From: Owenia fusiformis
Lineage: Eukaryota > Annelida > Polychaeta > Sabellida > Oweniidae
Length of the DNA: 64,000 nt
Reading direction: 5' to 3'
NCBI GenBank assembly: GCA_903813345.2
Contig: CAIIXF020000001.1
Span: forward strand, 46,331,885 to 46,395,884
Shown: positions 42,886 through 64,000 of the stretch, piece by piece
Layout of the letters: the number at the start of each line of letters is the position of its first letter
How positions within the stretch are numbered: position 1 is the first letter of the stretch
Notes under the pieces: generated by a model
The model's input: the letters and a program-made list of their open reading frames with translations, nothing else
Told to the model about the DNA's origin: nothing
Database searches by the model: none
Made by a program: the position numbers and the translations under genes

Positions 42886-44170
42886 ATAAGTGGCCATCTT
42901 GAAAATTTCTTCTCGAGTAGAGCTCCTTTGTCCCTAAGTTGCAGGATATAAAATTTGAACCAAATCTTTCAACTGGTATTATCACATTTTTAACGACAAA
43001 TGGCAGCCATTTTGATAAATAGTGGCCATCTTGAAAATGACTTCTTGACCAGACCACCTTTATAAGCATCAGCATATAAACCAAATCCATTCACTGGTAT
43101 TTGATTTGTCAAAATTTTAAATATAACATTTTTTATGAAAAATGGCAGCCATTTTGAATTTCAGCTGTCATCTTGAAAAATTCCTCTCAGCCAGATTTTC
43201 TTTGTCCCTAGGCATCAGCATATACAATTTGAACCAAATCCATCCACTGATATTTGAGTTATCAAAGATAACGTTTTTTAACAAAAAATGGCAGCCATTT
43301 TAAAATTCAACAGCCATCTTGAAAATTTCTTCTTGAGCAGAGCTCAATTGTACATAGGCATCAACAAATCTGAACCATATAAGTCCACTGGTATTTGAGT
43401 TATCACCAAGGCTAAGTTCTTTTTATGAAAAATGGCGGCCATTTTGAAATTCAGTGGCCATCTTAAAAAATTATTATTTAGCAGTTTCTTTGTACCTTGG
43501 CATCAACATATAAAATTTGAACCAAATTCGTCAAATTGGCATGTGAGTTATTAAAGATTATGTTCTTTTACGAAAAATGGCGGCCATTTTGAAATTTAGC
43601 CGCCATCTTGAAAATTCTTTTTAACCCTTTCCTGAAGTGGATATAAGAGGAAAATGTTGGCCTGGTGACGGATAAGTAAGAGTAGTTTTTAGGGGAAAAC
43701 TGCAAATTATATATACCCTGAGACTCATACCTTCAATTTTATCACTGAAATACAATTTTTAGTAAGCATTATCAAATTAGAGCAACTTGTCAAAATTTGG
43801 TGTAAAAATACTAAATAGAACTGGAGATATTATCATCTCATCGATCTATATAAACATAAATAATGGTGCCAAAAGGAGCCTATCGTCCTGAAAGATATTA
43901 TCCATTCACTGGTATTTCAGTTATCAAAGCTTTCGTTTTTTACGAAAAAGGCGGCCATTTTAAAATTCAGTGGCCATCTTCTTGACCAGAGCTCCATTGT
44001 CTCAGGGCGTCAGCATACACGAGCGAAATCCAACCACTAGTACTCGAGTAATTAAAGGTTACATTTTACGAAAAAATGGCGGCCATTTTGAATTGAGCGG
44101 CCATATTGAAAATTCCTTCTCGAGCAGAGGTCCTATACCCCTAAGGCATAAGCCAATAAAATTTGAATCA
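42886..44170 (+). repeat. Tandem array of ~140-bp monomers with YY1-like motifs
   Basis: Seven to eight diverged monomers. Each has a near-palindromic AAATGGCGGCCATTTTGAAA core, then about 12 bp later GGCCATCTTGAAAA, then TTCTTGAGCAGAGCTC, GGCATCAGCATATAAAATTT, GAACCAAATCCATCCACTGG and TATTTGAGTTATCAAAG. Cores start near 43000, 43143, 43287, 43429, 43577, 43950 and 44077; spacing is 128-149 bp except for an unrelated insertion of about 250 bp at 43625-43890. A first partial monomer starts at 42890. AAnATGGCGGC is the vertebrate YY1 consensus, and both cores per monomer match or nearly match it. Short open frames here are chance. Confidence 0.85.
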
Positions 44171-44216
44171 AAACTGTCAACCGCTATTTGAGTTATCGCC
44201 CGGACAGACGAACGAA

Positions 44217-44347
44217 CTGACGGACGGATAGCCTTGCCCAAGTCGGTCTCTTTTACTTATCTTGATTTCTATTATTACAACCGGTAATAAGTCAAGATCA
44301 GGATAAGTAAGAAAATACCGACTTTGGCAAAGCTAACGGACGGACGG
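44217..44347. repeat. Foldback repeat ending in GACGGACGG
   Basis: ACGGACGGATAGCCTTGCC...AAGTCGGTCTC...TTACTTATCTTGA is mirrored by TCAGGATAAGTAAG...ATACCGACTT...GGCAAAGCTAACGGACGG. The arms are about 55 bp with a short loop. It follows the tandem array directly; GACGGACGG with CTTCGTTCGGTGGG (44370-44383) forms a junction that may belong to the same composite element. Confidence 0.65.
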
Positions 44348-44535
44348 CTTTCCTATATCCCTCACGAACTTCGTTCGGTGGGTTAATTATCCACCTACAT
44401 ACCCTACTCTCAGGCAACGGGATGTACTGATGAACAGGCGTCGCCCCTGTCCATTGAGCTGGAAACCTCATGTAGGCCTAATATCCGGGAGAGTTACTGG
44501 TCAACTTTTTGTACACGGGGGTGTCGTTGACATTC

Positions 44536-44735
44536 CAAATATTCCCCCACATCTAGGAATTTTTCTCTCTAAAATGGAACCACATCTAGGGGTTATCTTT
44601 CAAAAAGACCCACTTCGAGGTAATTTTTCGAAAAACTCTGAGACCCAATTCCGGTGATTTTTTACAAGACTTTCAAAAAGAGGACCCATTTCTAGGGATT
44701 GTTCTTCAAATTAGGACCCACATCTAGGAATTTTT
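44536..44735 (+). repeat. Degenerate CCCACATCTAGGAATTTTTC repeats
   Basis: Four to six imperfect copies of (G)ACCCACATCTAGGnATTTTTC, spaced about 35-70 bp apart (near 44546, 44581, 44609, 44645, 44683, 44718). Flanked by GC-rich palindromic sequence ATATGGGATCCCCCGCGGGCC at 44782-44802. Non-coding; probably part of a mobile or satellite-like repeat. Confidence 0.55.
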
Positions 44736-44802
44736 CGGAGAAAAAATCAGTGCCACATTAGCGGCACGTCCCATAATAGCCATATGGGATCCCCCGCGGG
44801 CC

Positions 44803-46561
44803 CCCGGGGCCTCATACTATCGTTTGTATTATATCATCATAAGACATTACAATTTCTACCAATTAAAAGCAACACCACAACTTTGTCGCGTGGCTTTCAC
44901 GTGAATATGTTCGTCTGTCAAGGCCTTGTAGATGAAAGAATGTTATTAATAGTTTGTAAATCTGTGCTGAAAGTGAGGCTCCGAGACAATCAATCAAATT
45001 TATTCTTTTTAGTGAATTTATTTGCAGAGTCGATTTCAGAGTATATTCCAGGAAGTCCTAAATCCAGGAAATCCTAAATTTTTAAATGTGTTCCCATAAG
45101 GAAATTAACTTTGTTCTTTCTGTTGATAATTAATTTGACACCATCCCAAAATGAAAGAAAAATTTAGCCCTATACTGTCAACAAATGATCCGTCGAGCAA
45201 TCAGCATGAAATCTCGCCTTCCAATGTAAAAATATCAAGAATACAAGAATTATATCACCCCTAAACAGTGCCCCATACTACCCTAAATTCAATGCATAAT
45301 GCATTCGATCGACTTAGCGACTTAAAAACGATGAACTTCATTCGTCTTCATAATTAGACTGTGCCCAGGGCAGCCAAAGACTCGCTTACCAATTTGATTT
45401 TTAACCAAAGAATTCATTGTAAATGAAAACGTCATGCCTAAGTAATCAATCCAATATGACAATGCTTCTTTAAGCTGTCTCTTGAACCTATCGTAAATAT
45501 AATATATGAGTCTGATATCTGAATCCATAAAAATTTAAGGATCGGGTAATCAGTGCCGAAATGGGTGAGATTTTGTGACTTTCAAAATCAATTAGATTTG
45601 CAGAGTTTTTAATTTGAAGAATAATCTAAAAAACTATTTAAAATAATCTAAAACTATTTGAATAAAAACAATTGTTAAAGGTTCGCATTAGCTGCTAATT
45701 TCAGCCTATCATAGGGCAATGGGATGATAGGATATTGACCTTAGAGAATATGATAGAAAGCAAATAAATTTAACACAATGAAATGTCAATGTCAATCAAG
45801 TACCCTTTTCAGGTTTGATCGATCGATCGATCGTGAGTTTGACTTTGGTTTTAATTAGAGCTTCGTCTACTAATTACTATCAGTGGATTTATTTGAGTCA
45901 GGGTATCACATACGCAGGAATTAAATTAGCAAAATTGAAATGTTTATTAGGAAACAATTTTTTTCGCAACACAGGTTGATACAGGTAATACAGTCAGTAT
46001 TGACCCACGTAACACCAAACTTCTATTGTTGCTTAGCGGGGGGATTACAAAAACATAGAACTCCGAGTCATGTCACCAAGCAGTTTATTTGTTCTGTTCA
46101 TTCTATCAATGGCCTATCAGACAATGGGATTAGAAAGACTAACATCATTTATGACGAAGCCGGAGAATTAATCAAACAATAATTTTAAGATTTGTAAGTG
46201 TAAGAACCTGCTAAACAATAAAGTACGTGAGACTAAATACGTGCAAAATATCAAGTAGTTAATCGGGGTTCAATAGAGAAATCGTTTGCCGAGGAATGTT
46301 GCTCTTACCAAGAGCTCCTTCGTGAACCACAGAGATCGATATTTCTAAAGGAAGAATGAATAGAGGTCATGATATCCATGAAACAATTGTGCGGCTAATT
46401 GTTTAACACGAATAGAATCAAAGGGTCGAGAACAGTTTGAGTAACAAAAAAAAGCAACACAGTCAATAGCCTACAACATTATCCAGGTATCGCAAAAAAC
46501 AAGTGGATATCAATAAAAGGGTTGTAAAGGAACGCCTGGTTCAATTCAAAACATCGTAGCC
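44803..46561. other. Intergenic, upstream of the dynein light chain
   Basis: Mixed AT-rich sequence containing a 17-bp (GATC)n run at 45817-45833. Open frames at 45322-45528 (minus) and 45940-46182 (plus, 80 codons) have no domain that I recognise; the latter ends in IRKTNIIYDEAGELIKQ and could be a real exon, but no supporting splice sites were found. Confidence 0.4.
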
Positions 46562-47134
46562 ATGGCAAGTGCCGGTACGTCTAGAACTATTAGGAGCGCA
46601 CCGTCGACAGCGAACGGCAAAAGAGCAAATCATCAGAATACATCTACCTTGATTATTACCGGGAAGGAAAGAGATACGCTTACGCCAATGCGTTCAATGC
46701 GACCAAACGCCACGCCAGGAGGGGTGGAGGCCGAAAAGCCGATACTTTCAGCCCACCACAAGATACCTTTGGAACCAACATATAAATTAGAACCAGACAA
46801 TGATAAACGTTTCCCCTTGACAGAGGTGAAGCAGGTTATAAAGGATGTCTTCACGACAGAACTTGATGGAGTCAAATATAACGCCGAAACTTCCAACGTT
46901 AAAGCAAAGGAGTTAGCTGACATTATTAAACATAAAGTGAAACAACTACGAAAGACAAGATACAAGACTATAGTATTGGTTTATTTAGGACAGAATGAAA
47001 TGGATTTTAAAGCATCTATTGCGCTTACCAGTCGGTCTCTTTGGAACGATAAACTTGACAGTTTTGTGGAACACTCCCATAAAACCAATTCACTGTACGT
47101 CGTAGGACTAGTTTATGGATTATATGCTGAGTGA
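46562..47134 (+). CDS. Tctex1-type dynein light chain, intronless
   Basis: 190-residue protein of the Tctex1/DYNLT family, which dimerises and links dynein intermediate chains to cargo or to axonemal and IFT dyneins. The ATG at 46562 sits in a strong context (GCCATGG). Residues 1-75 are basic, Ser/Thr-rich and probably disordered. The motif TYKLEPDNDKRFP (73-85) introduces the Tctex1 domain, about 82-190: helices around 86-101 and 113-130, then strands RYKTIVLVYLGQ (133-144), ALTSRSLWND (154-163) and SLYVVGLVYGLYAE at the C-terminus, which is the usual family ending. The long N-terminal extension resembles the TCTEX1D1/TCTEX1D4 (DYNLT5/DYNLT4) class rather than short cytoplasmic DYNLT1. The frame is intact and unspliced, unlike its neighbours, so a retrogene origin is possible. 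The exact paralogue is unsettled, so no symbol is given. Confidence 0.9.
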   Translation: MASAGTSRTIRSAPSTANGKRANHQNTSTLIITGKERDTLTPMRSMRPNATPGGVEAEKPILSAHHKIPLEPTYKLEPDNDKRFPLTEVKQVIKDVFTTELDGVKYNAETSNVKAKELADIIKHKVKQLRKTRYKTIVLVYLGQNEMDFKASIALTSRSLWNDKLDSFVEHSHKTNSLYVVGLVYGLYAE

Positions 47135-47267
47135 GAACGGACTTAACAAAAACATCGATCGTGTTATTTGTTCGAATATCAAGTTCAACTGCTACATGAT
47201 TCATTAACGAAAAATAATTTAGAAAAAATCGTCTGGCAATATTGATTATTGCAACTAAGGAGTTTAC

Positions 47268-47273
47268 AATAAA
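47268..47273 (+). promoter_or_regulatory. Polyadenylation signal AATAAA of the dynein light chain
   Basis: AATAAA on the plus strand 134 bp after the stop codon; a reasonable 3' UTR length. Confidence 0.5.
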
Positions 47274-48911
47274 ATTCAAATATATGAAACTCGACAATAT
47301 TTGTTGAATTCGACATAAAAAATATAATACAAATATGATTGTAAAACTATATTTTATTAATTCGACTTCGACGTTTAATATGATGTGGTGAAAAATAATA
47401 ATGCGTTATTTACAAAATATAGGCTTCTCTTTCGAGAGACAATGAGATTATAGCATTTGTGTTTACTGCTCATTCAGAATGTTCCATAATTATGAGAGAT
47501 GTGGGTTGAACCATTTATAAATACACTCATATAGGCCTACACAAATCATGGGCAGATCATACTGATGATTAAACAGCCGAATGAAAACTTTGAAAATATA
47601 ATTTTCACATATTAATTCTCACAAGTCACATTTTCTAAAATCCCAAATCCGACGCAGTCTTTTCGAAAAAATGCAGACCGTTTAATATTTTTTCTCCCCA
47701 TGAGTGAAAATGAGGATGATATATACACGTCTTAAAAGCTTCAAGTTTATTTAATATTTTGAAATTTTTGAAAGAAAATAGGGATAGGGCGCTGATTTTA
47801 GCCTCGGAGACTGAGAAGGAAGGTATGTCAAGATGATTCGGAAGATACAATTATACACTGTTATTATATTAGAAAAGATTTGCCAGGGACACTGGGCCTG
47901 CATTCTGATACTTATCGCATCTTTCTGTTTTCCTGGTAAAGAACTAACCCAGGGAACTAATATAGAAGGCAATGGTTTCCTATGATGCTGGGGCTAGCAC
48001 TATGTTAGCACTATGGAGGTTAATTTTTGGAGTTATGTATTCAGTCGTCACTGTAAAGAAATAATCAAATAATATCAAGGCCTTTGATGAAAGTTTAGTT
48101 TTTAGTTTCTGTAAATCAAAGGAAAATCAAAAGATCTGAAAATAACGTATGTTAACGTAACGTCACTGTAACAAAATGGAGGAACCCGTGTCTAAGTTCG
48201 AATTCGGTAAAATTTTTGGTTTTCGCAAACCTATACTTTCAAGTCAAGATGCGCATGCAGATTATAGTTTGGCTCAAAACCAGAGAATATAGTCTTTTTG
48301 AAAAAAATGTATCTCCGGGTTGGAATTTGTTTTGTTGAAACGCCAACCTTTACGTATGACCAATCGCCCATACAAATGCATCGCTTAAATATTTTCAGTT
48401 CGCGTTTCGGTTGTGAAAAACATTGCAAGCTTAAACTCCCTAATCTAGCCTTGTATTCGCGATTCAACTGCCGGCTGACGGGTTAACCTACTATTTTATG
48501 ACCAATTCATTTCAATATGAGTATATGGGACAATTTACGATAATTGATATTTTAAAAATCTGTTGTTGTACTAGAGACTGCGACATATATGTTGATTTCA
48601 TGGACATGCAATGTGTTATTTTTTGTTGAGCAGACTTTAAGCAATCATTACCACAAGGTACCTGTTTGGAATATTGCTTATCTTTTTAAAAAATATCACT
48701 TTAATGATGGATTTTTAGACAATTGAGAATAATTTTATTTTTTCGGCAAATGTAAACTCGGATTTCTTAATATAAAATGTATCGATTGCGTTGATATTTT
48801 TGAGCATGTTAATAAAATGTATACGTATGTGCTACCAACTCTTGAAAGCGGGATGTTTGATATGTCTTAGTCACATAATTAAGTATGTTTTACTTTATGT
48901 ATACGATTTGT
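47274..48911. other. Intergenic between dynein light chain and ATAD3, first part
   Basis: AT-rich. Around 48130-48480 GC rises and both strands are open; ATGGAGGAACCCGTG at 48176 starts a 38-codon frame in good context, but no domain or donor could be assigned. Otherwise nothing recognisable. Confidence 0.4.
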
Positions 48912-49268
48912 CAAATATTTGTATCCTCCAACACATCGGCCATATTAATATACACTATTGATGCATTATTTTGGTGAAAGCTATGCCACAAGGTACATTT
49001 TGATGACATATCTTCGATTGCAGACAATGGAGATACATGATTGAGTGGTATTCCTGTCGTGAATTCAAGTTGTCTAGATGAGGCTGTCCAATATTTTGTA
49101 TCCTCCAAACATTAAAATATCATCTGTGGGAAAAAAATATTTTTAGATTATTATTTTGAAAAATGAAAGTACTTAATAAAAGTGTTGAGATCATCATTTT
49201 TTAATTTTTTAATTATTTGAATTGTCTTTGTAAAACTTTATTAAGCATGTGTTGGAGGATACAAAATG
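48912..49268. mobile_element. ~357-bp inverted-repeat element, TTGTATCCTCCAACACAT ends
   Basis: TTTGTATCCTCCAACACAT at 48917-48935 is inverted as ATGTGTTGGAGGATACAAAA at 49246-49265. A third, direct copy TTTTGTATCCTCCAAACAT lies inside at about 49094-49112. It looks like a MITE with an internal copy of its terminus. Target duplication not determined. Confidence 0.6.
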
Positions 49269-49668
49269 ACTTTAAAATTATGTGAAATATAAACAAACGT
49301 ACAATCAAAAGTTAGTTGTATTCATATTTTTATGTTTATCTTTAAATTACAGCAAAGAATGAGTCATTGCCAAACCAAGAACATGCTATGCATTCTTTTT
49401 ATTCCCATGACCGACACATAACCATATAATACAACTTTGAATGATGTTTCTCATTCCCTCATTACCCACGCTGCGTGTTTTTTAATGATATTATATTTTT
49501 GAATGTCGTGTCGTTCCCTATGATGAATGTTAGGCCTTTACCAGAAATGATAAATGTTGCTAGCACATCTTAGTCATTGTAAGTGCCAGAATACTTTTAT
49601 ATCGATTCCAATGAAAATGATTGCATCCATTGCAATCTTAAATACTTCACATGCAATATGAGCAACAC

Positions 49669-49700
49669 GCCCGTAGCCAGCTTTTAGTAAGGGGGGGGGT
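49669..49700 (+). repeat. One-ended relic of the CCCGTAGCCAG MITE
   Basis: ACGCCCGTAGCCAGCTTTTAG followed by a G run matches one end of the element at 39003-39154. The other end is missing. Confidence 0.5.
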
Positions 49701-50655
49701 CAAACCCATCTCCCTGTCCACACATAAACATTTTCCATGCTAAAGCAATACCTTAGGCGACTTAATGGCCTAGAATCTATGATATTAGACATTTAAAGAG
49801 GCACCTTATGATAACATGTAGCAGGAAGCATAGATTTTGGACCGAAATAAAGACGGCAGCGGTGGTAGAATCTAAACATTCTCTCTCACTGAAAGGAAAC
49901 ATTTTGCATTCTCTATTTATAGCCGATAGTTTTGTGCGGCATTCTGTTAATGTAAACTTGTATACATTTACTAAAATTTTGCCTTACATTGTCACACTCT
50001 CCAGTGACGTTCACAACATCTTGATTCACAAGTTTTAATTTGTATTTTGTAATTGCTTTATCATGTTTTTTTCTTCTCTGAAATAAAAAATTAAATAAAA
50101 AAGGTTTCAGTTGCTCTTTCAGTCGGAAGTCGAAGAATCGTTACACGCTTTTCTAGTTGTTCCCATTTTTTTGGGGGGGGGGCATTCACATACCAACTCC
50201 TAAATTGTTGGTCCACTGCCATACCAATTGTTTGCAAAAGGTAACCTACGATTGTGAACCGAGGATTCCCGTCAGCGTTTATTAATACAATAGTAAACAG
50301 AGACTTCCAAAGGCGCCCTATTTATTTCGCTAGATCGACTTAGATTGTAGCGTATTTTAGATGGTTTGCAAGAAAATGTAAACTAATCAGTCAACAATTA
50401 GCACTGATTATTTACTTTATTCCTGGGTGTTATAATGAATCCAATCATAAAAATTGATTTCATACTATTCAATATAAATCAATTTATATTGTTCAATCCA
50501 GATATTTCGGATATTATTGAAAAATGCAAAGATTGTGCGCTTAGAAGTCACTGATAAAAGAGGGCAGCACCGTTTGCACATGTTCCGACCTTTTTCATCA
50601 GAAAATTATTTTACAATTTTCAAGGACTTTTCTGGAATATTTAACACATAATAAT
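49701..50655. other. 5' flank of ATAD3
   Basis: Contains a G run at about 50172-50181 and otherwise AT-rich sequence. The ATAD3 promoter and 5' UTR should lie in the last few hundred bases, but no clear TATA or initiator could be assigned. The 49808-50038 open frame is featureless. Confidence 0.4.
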
Positions 50656-60995
<10,340 letters not shown>

Positions 60996-61205
60996 CATAA
61001 GTGCCAACTAGGAAATTATTCAATTTGTAGATAATAGAATTAATTACTCAATTCACAGTGACACGTTGATATGATGTAGTGTATTGAAAAAGTGAACAGT
61101 GATTCTTTGTAAAATATTTGTACAGTGTGTACATGAACAAAAAATGTATGAATAGATGAATTAGATTTTAGTAGATTGACTACATTGCTACTGAAGCTGT
61201 GCCAC

Positions 61206-61211
61206 AATAAA
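61206..61211 (+). promoter_or_regulatory. Polyadenylation signal AATAAA of ATAD3
   Basis: AATAAA 211 bp after the ATAD3 stop codon, the first on this strand at a plausible distance. Confidence 0.55.
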
Positions 61212-61321
61212 ACGTACAGTTGACATAAGATCATCTTAGATTTGAAGAATAGGAATCGTATGCTTTCATCTTACTCTCAGATTTTCCATAATGCCATATT
61301 AATGGACTTGAAAGCCCATGA

Positions 61322-61781
61322 ACCACTGGTCAGTATCAAGCGAAGGTAACGGCCGTAACCTTCGCAGGCACCACAGTTCAACGATATCTTCCACTTAAGG
61401 GAAGGTAACTAGGATTTTGGATTTACAGATGATAAGATAACTGATATGCAGTGATGTGGTATTGTATGAGAGCTATGATGTCCAGTTACAGTATTGAAAA
61501 ATAACATGACCATTACCGCATCATACATTTCCAATTACCTTCCCTTAAGCGGTGGAACATTATCGTTGAACTGTGGCGCCCACGTACGATATATGGACAT
61601 ATTATCATAATCCAGAGTTCCCATGTCATATAAGCCTTTTTGGTTCAAATATCAAAGCATAACTTCAACAATAAAGTAGTTTAATTCAATGAAAACTAAA
61701 AATATCGAAATCGACAATTGCCGTCCGCCATTTTAGATGCGAATGTTACGACCGTTACTTTCGCTTGATACTAACCAATGG
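61322..61781. mobile_element. 460-bp foldback element downstream of ATAD3
   Basis: Outer arms CCACTGGTCAGTATCAAGCG and CGCTTGATACTAACCAATGG; next GTAACGGCCGTAAC/GTTACGACCGTTAC; inner CAGTTCAACGATATCTTCCA with CCACTTAAGGGAAGGTAA and its inverse around 61535-61575. A nested set of inverted repeats with unpaired spacers. CpG-containing ends stand out from the surroundings. Confidence 0.7.
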
Positions 61782-64000
61782 TGAACCATAGCACTGGCAT
61801 AAAAAACATTTGATTAAGATTTAAAATTCCATCACTAAGTAAAAACATCTCGTCACTGATTAACGCCTCCTGTTGCTGTCGTCTTGTGCCGATGTGCGGG
61901 TGGGCGCCTTATGAATCTTGTCAAAATTCCACGAAAAACTGTTTTCTGTCAACTTGAAATTTTACTGATGCAAGAGTAGACTGATGCCAAAATTTGATTA
62001 CTACATTTAGGGCATTTTGGTTAAAATAACTTGATGGCCATTACAATTTTACCATTAACTTGTCATCAAAATTCGAGCAAAACCACTTATCCGTTCAGAC
62101 TGAATTACATGGTGGCCATTTTGAATTTTGAGTAAACTGGTAAATCGGCTATTTTGGATTTTTCGACATACTTCAAATCTACCAATTTTTGGGAAAAAAA
62201 TTTAAAAGTTCCTTGGGGTTCAAATCTGACCTTAGATATAATATTATTTTTTGGAAGTGTTTTCGTATCAAGGGAAGTTAAGTCTCTTATATAAAATAAA
62301 CGTATTTTAATATAGAGAATATAAGAGGGAGAGGTTGACTTACTCTCATGTCTTGTATGCAATGAAACATATTTAGACAGTTTCAATTATAAATACTTCA
62401 ATGCAGGCCTTGATTGAACATTTCAATTCAGCAATTTACAGTTTGTTTAAACACTTGTTAAAAACATATAAATGGGAAATGATGTTTTTATAAGTGTTAA
62501 TTAACATTGCTAACGAGAGAGGGTGTTCTCCCGAGCCCGAAATTTTATTGAAAGAACCTACACGATACTATTTTTTAAAGATGATTTGTTTTGATGAAAG
62601 TTTATTTTATACGAATTTGAAAAAGTATATTGAAATATTTTAAAACAATAAAGGTGAGAGGAAAATATACTAAAATAATGTAGAGAAAGGTCCGGTGCCC
62701 AATATCATTCGAATTACCACTCGGGTTAGCTTAGCGGGGTTTTGTATAAAGACCACAATGCCATCTTTATTTATTCATAAAACCTATTCTTACTACAATC
62801 GATTGGGTAATATTTTATTGTGCATTCGTAGTTCAAAAGATGGCAGTCGAAAACAAGTTTATTTACGATGTAGCATCCCCTCACATGTTATTCCATGTGA
62901 ATTATTTTATCCCTGTGAATTGATTTTCATTATCAACTATCTTCACAGCGAAAAGGCGTTAAAACACACCAATTTGGATATTTCAAGTATGATCTGCAGA
63001 TATATATGGACACTATGTTGATACACACACCATTAAAGGTAAGGTAGAAACTTAGGTTGTGACCGGTTGTGCTATTGAAAATGCTGTCTGTACATATACG
63101 TTACAATTGTGTTATTTGTAATATCAATATTCTGTGTTACATAGGTTAAATCTATGCTCCAATATGTTTTGCCAGTTTTGGGATTATATTCTAAAGGCTT
63201 TAGCTTTCATACTGAATGGTAACCAGCGGCACGGTGGAAACTACAAGCCTTGGAGGAGGGAACATACGTTTTTGGCCTACCTATGGTCACGGTGGGTGGT
63301 ATCCATTATGGGTTGACCAATTCCCTTTATTCTGATTTGTCAATCTTTATCTAAATATCCCGACTATATCAAGAGTGTGTACCCGAGTGCACCTGTTGAT
63401 ATTAAAATGTTCATTACAAAGTGACGTGAGATCTTGGGAAGGATAAAGATTGTGTCCGAATCTATAAAAGCAGATACAGCGTATGGAGGAATCCGCCCCC
63501 CCCCCATCCTTGGAGCAATGGTATATTTTAAGCATTAATGAAGTCCTTTGAAGAAGGATGGAATCCCCACTTGTTCCGATGTGTCGCAACAAGCACAAAT
63601 TCCAACTCGGTCCCATTGGTCGTTACGATCCATTTATCTCTCAAGACACTGATTCCTGTGAGGCACAACGCAATTTTAATGCTATGGAGGGGTAGTTGTG
63701 ACAAGACATGCTGTGTTGCAACCAATTCCACCAGTATTTCAACTCTTCGGCGTTAGCATGGAACCTGGTATTTACTCTGTTATAAAGCAGTTTCATAACT
63801 AGGATTTCACAGGGGATGCAGTGAGTTTTATCAATAAGGCAAATGTTTACTTTCAATGAGGCAAAATATCGTCGGCGGGGCAAAAAAGTCGGGGAGACAA
63901 ATATCTAGTCTTCCACTATTGTGTTCGTAACATTTACAATCTAGATTCTGACATACTTGTATCTATCCGGGATAATGGAGAGTAAATACACTGAATCAAT
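61782..64000. other. Unresolved region after ATAD3
   Basis: 61.9-62.2 kb carries loose GGCCATTTTGAATTT words related to the tandem array. 63.16-63.90 kb has raised GC and several overlapping open frames on both strands (63134-63316, 63347-63616, 63538-63756, 63641-63883), none with a recognisable domain. It may hold an exon or a decayed gene; I cannot tell. Confidence 0.35.

Noticed and set aside
42886-44170. Tandem repeats as a CRISPR array
   Set aside because: Units are about 140 bp, diverged along their whole length with no unique spacers, and the genome is animal.
46633-46965. 110-codon minus-strand open frame
   Set aside because: Antisense to the intact Tctex1 dynein light chain.
62695-63021. 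108-codon plus-strand open frame
   Set aside because: No recognisable domain, low-complexity Ile/Ser/Tyr composition and no splice context; chance frame cannot be excluded.

Overview
The window is animal nuclear DNA, AT-rich and intron-rich. It carries four recognisable protein genes whose coding exons are short (52-276 bp) and separated by GT-AG introns of up to about 7 kb, plus one intronless gene among them. The proteins are metazoan, and the repeat load (many small inverted-repeat transposons with TA, TTAA or 5-6 bp target duplications, and tandem monomers) is typical of marine invertebrates. I cannot name the species. An echinoderm, hemichordate or other invertebrate would fit; this is inference.

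Layout: (1) 1254-31277, minus strand: a 13-exon Polo-like kinase of the PLK2/3 type, 644 codons spread over 30 kb, with introns full of small transposons. (2) 31.3-37.6 kb: upstream flank of the kinase, occupied by a 3.8-kb element with about 520-bp inverted arms and a nested pogo-like element; a possible promoter with paired E-boxes lies near 36.0 kb. (3) 37609-41509, minus strand: a membrane di-iron sterol desaturase/fatty-acid hydroxylase gene. Seven exons are placed and one very short exon is not. (4) 41.5-46.5 kb: intergenic, dominated by a tandem array of about 140-bp monomers that each carry YY1-like ATGGCGGC/GCCATCTT motifs. (5) 46562-47134, plus strand: an intronless Tctex1-type dynein light chain. 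(6) 50656-60995, plus strand: ATAD3, fully reconstructed as 15 exons and 599 codons. (7) 61.0-64.0 kb: foldback repeat and unresolved sequence.

Splice phases agree across every junction of the PLK and ATAD3 models, so these two are solid. The two minus-strand genes are tandem, and the two plus-strand genes diverge from them across the 41.5-46.5 kb interval. The four proteins (cell-cycle/stress kinase, ER lipid oxygenase, dynein light chain, mitochondrial AAA+ ATPase) share no pathway, so this is an ordinary gene neighbourhood and not an operon-like system.

I found no convincing new multi-gene system. The most notable signals are the YY1-like motif array between the divergent genes, a nested transposon whose ends are dense arrays of TCCCGCGAA motifs, a nearly perfect 751-bp hairpin element in ATAD3 intron 1, and a transposon sitting where the lipid-oxygenase gene lacks an exon.
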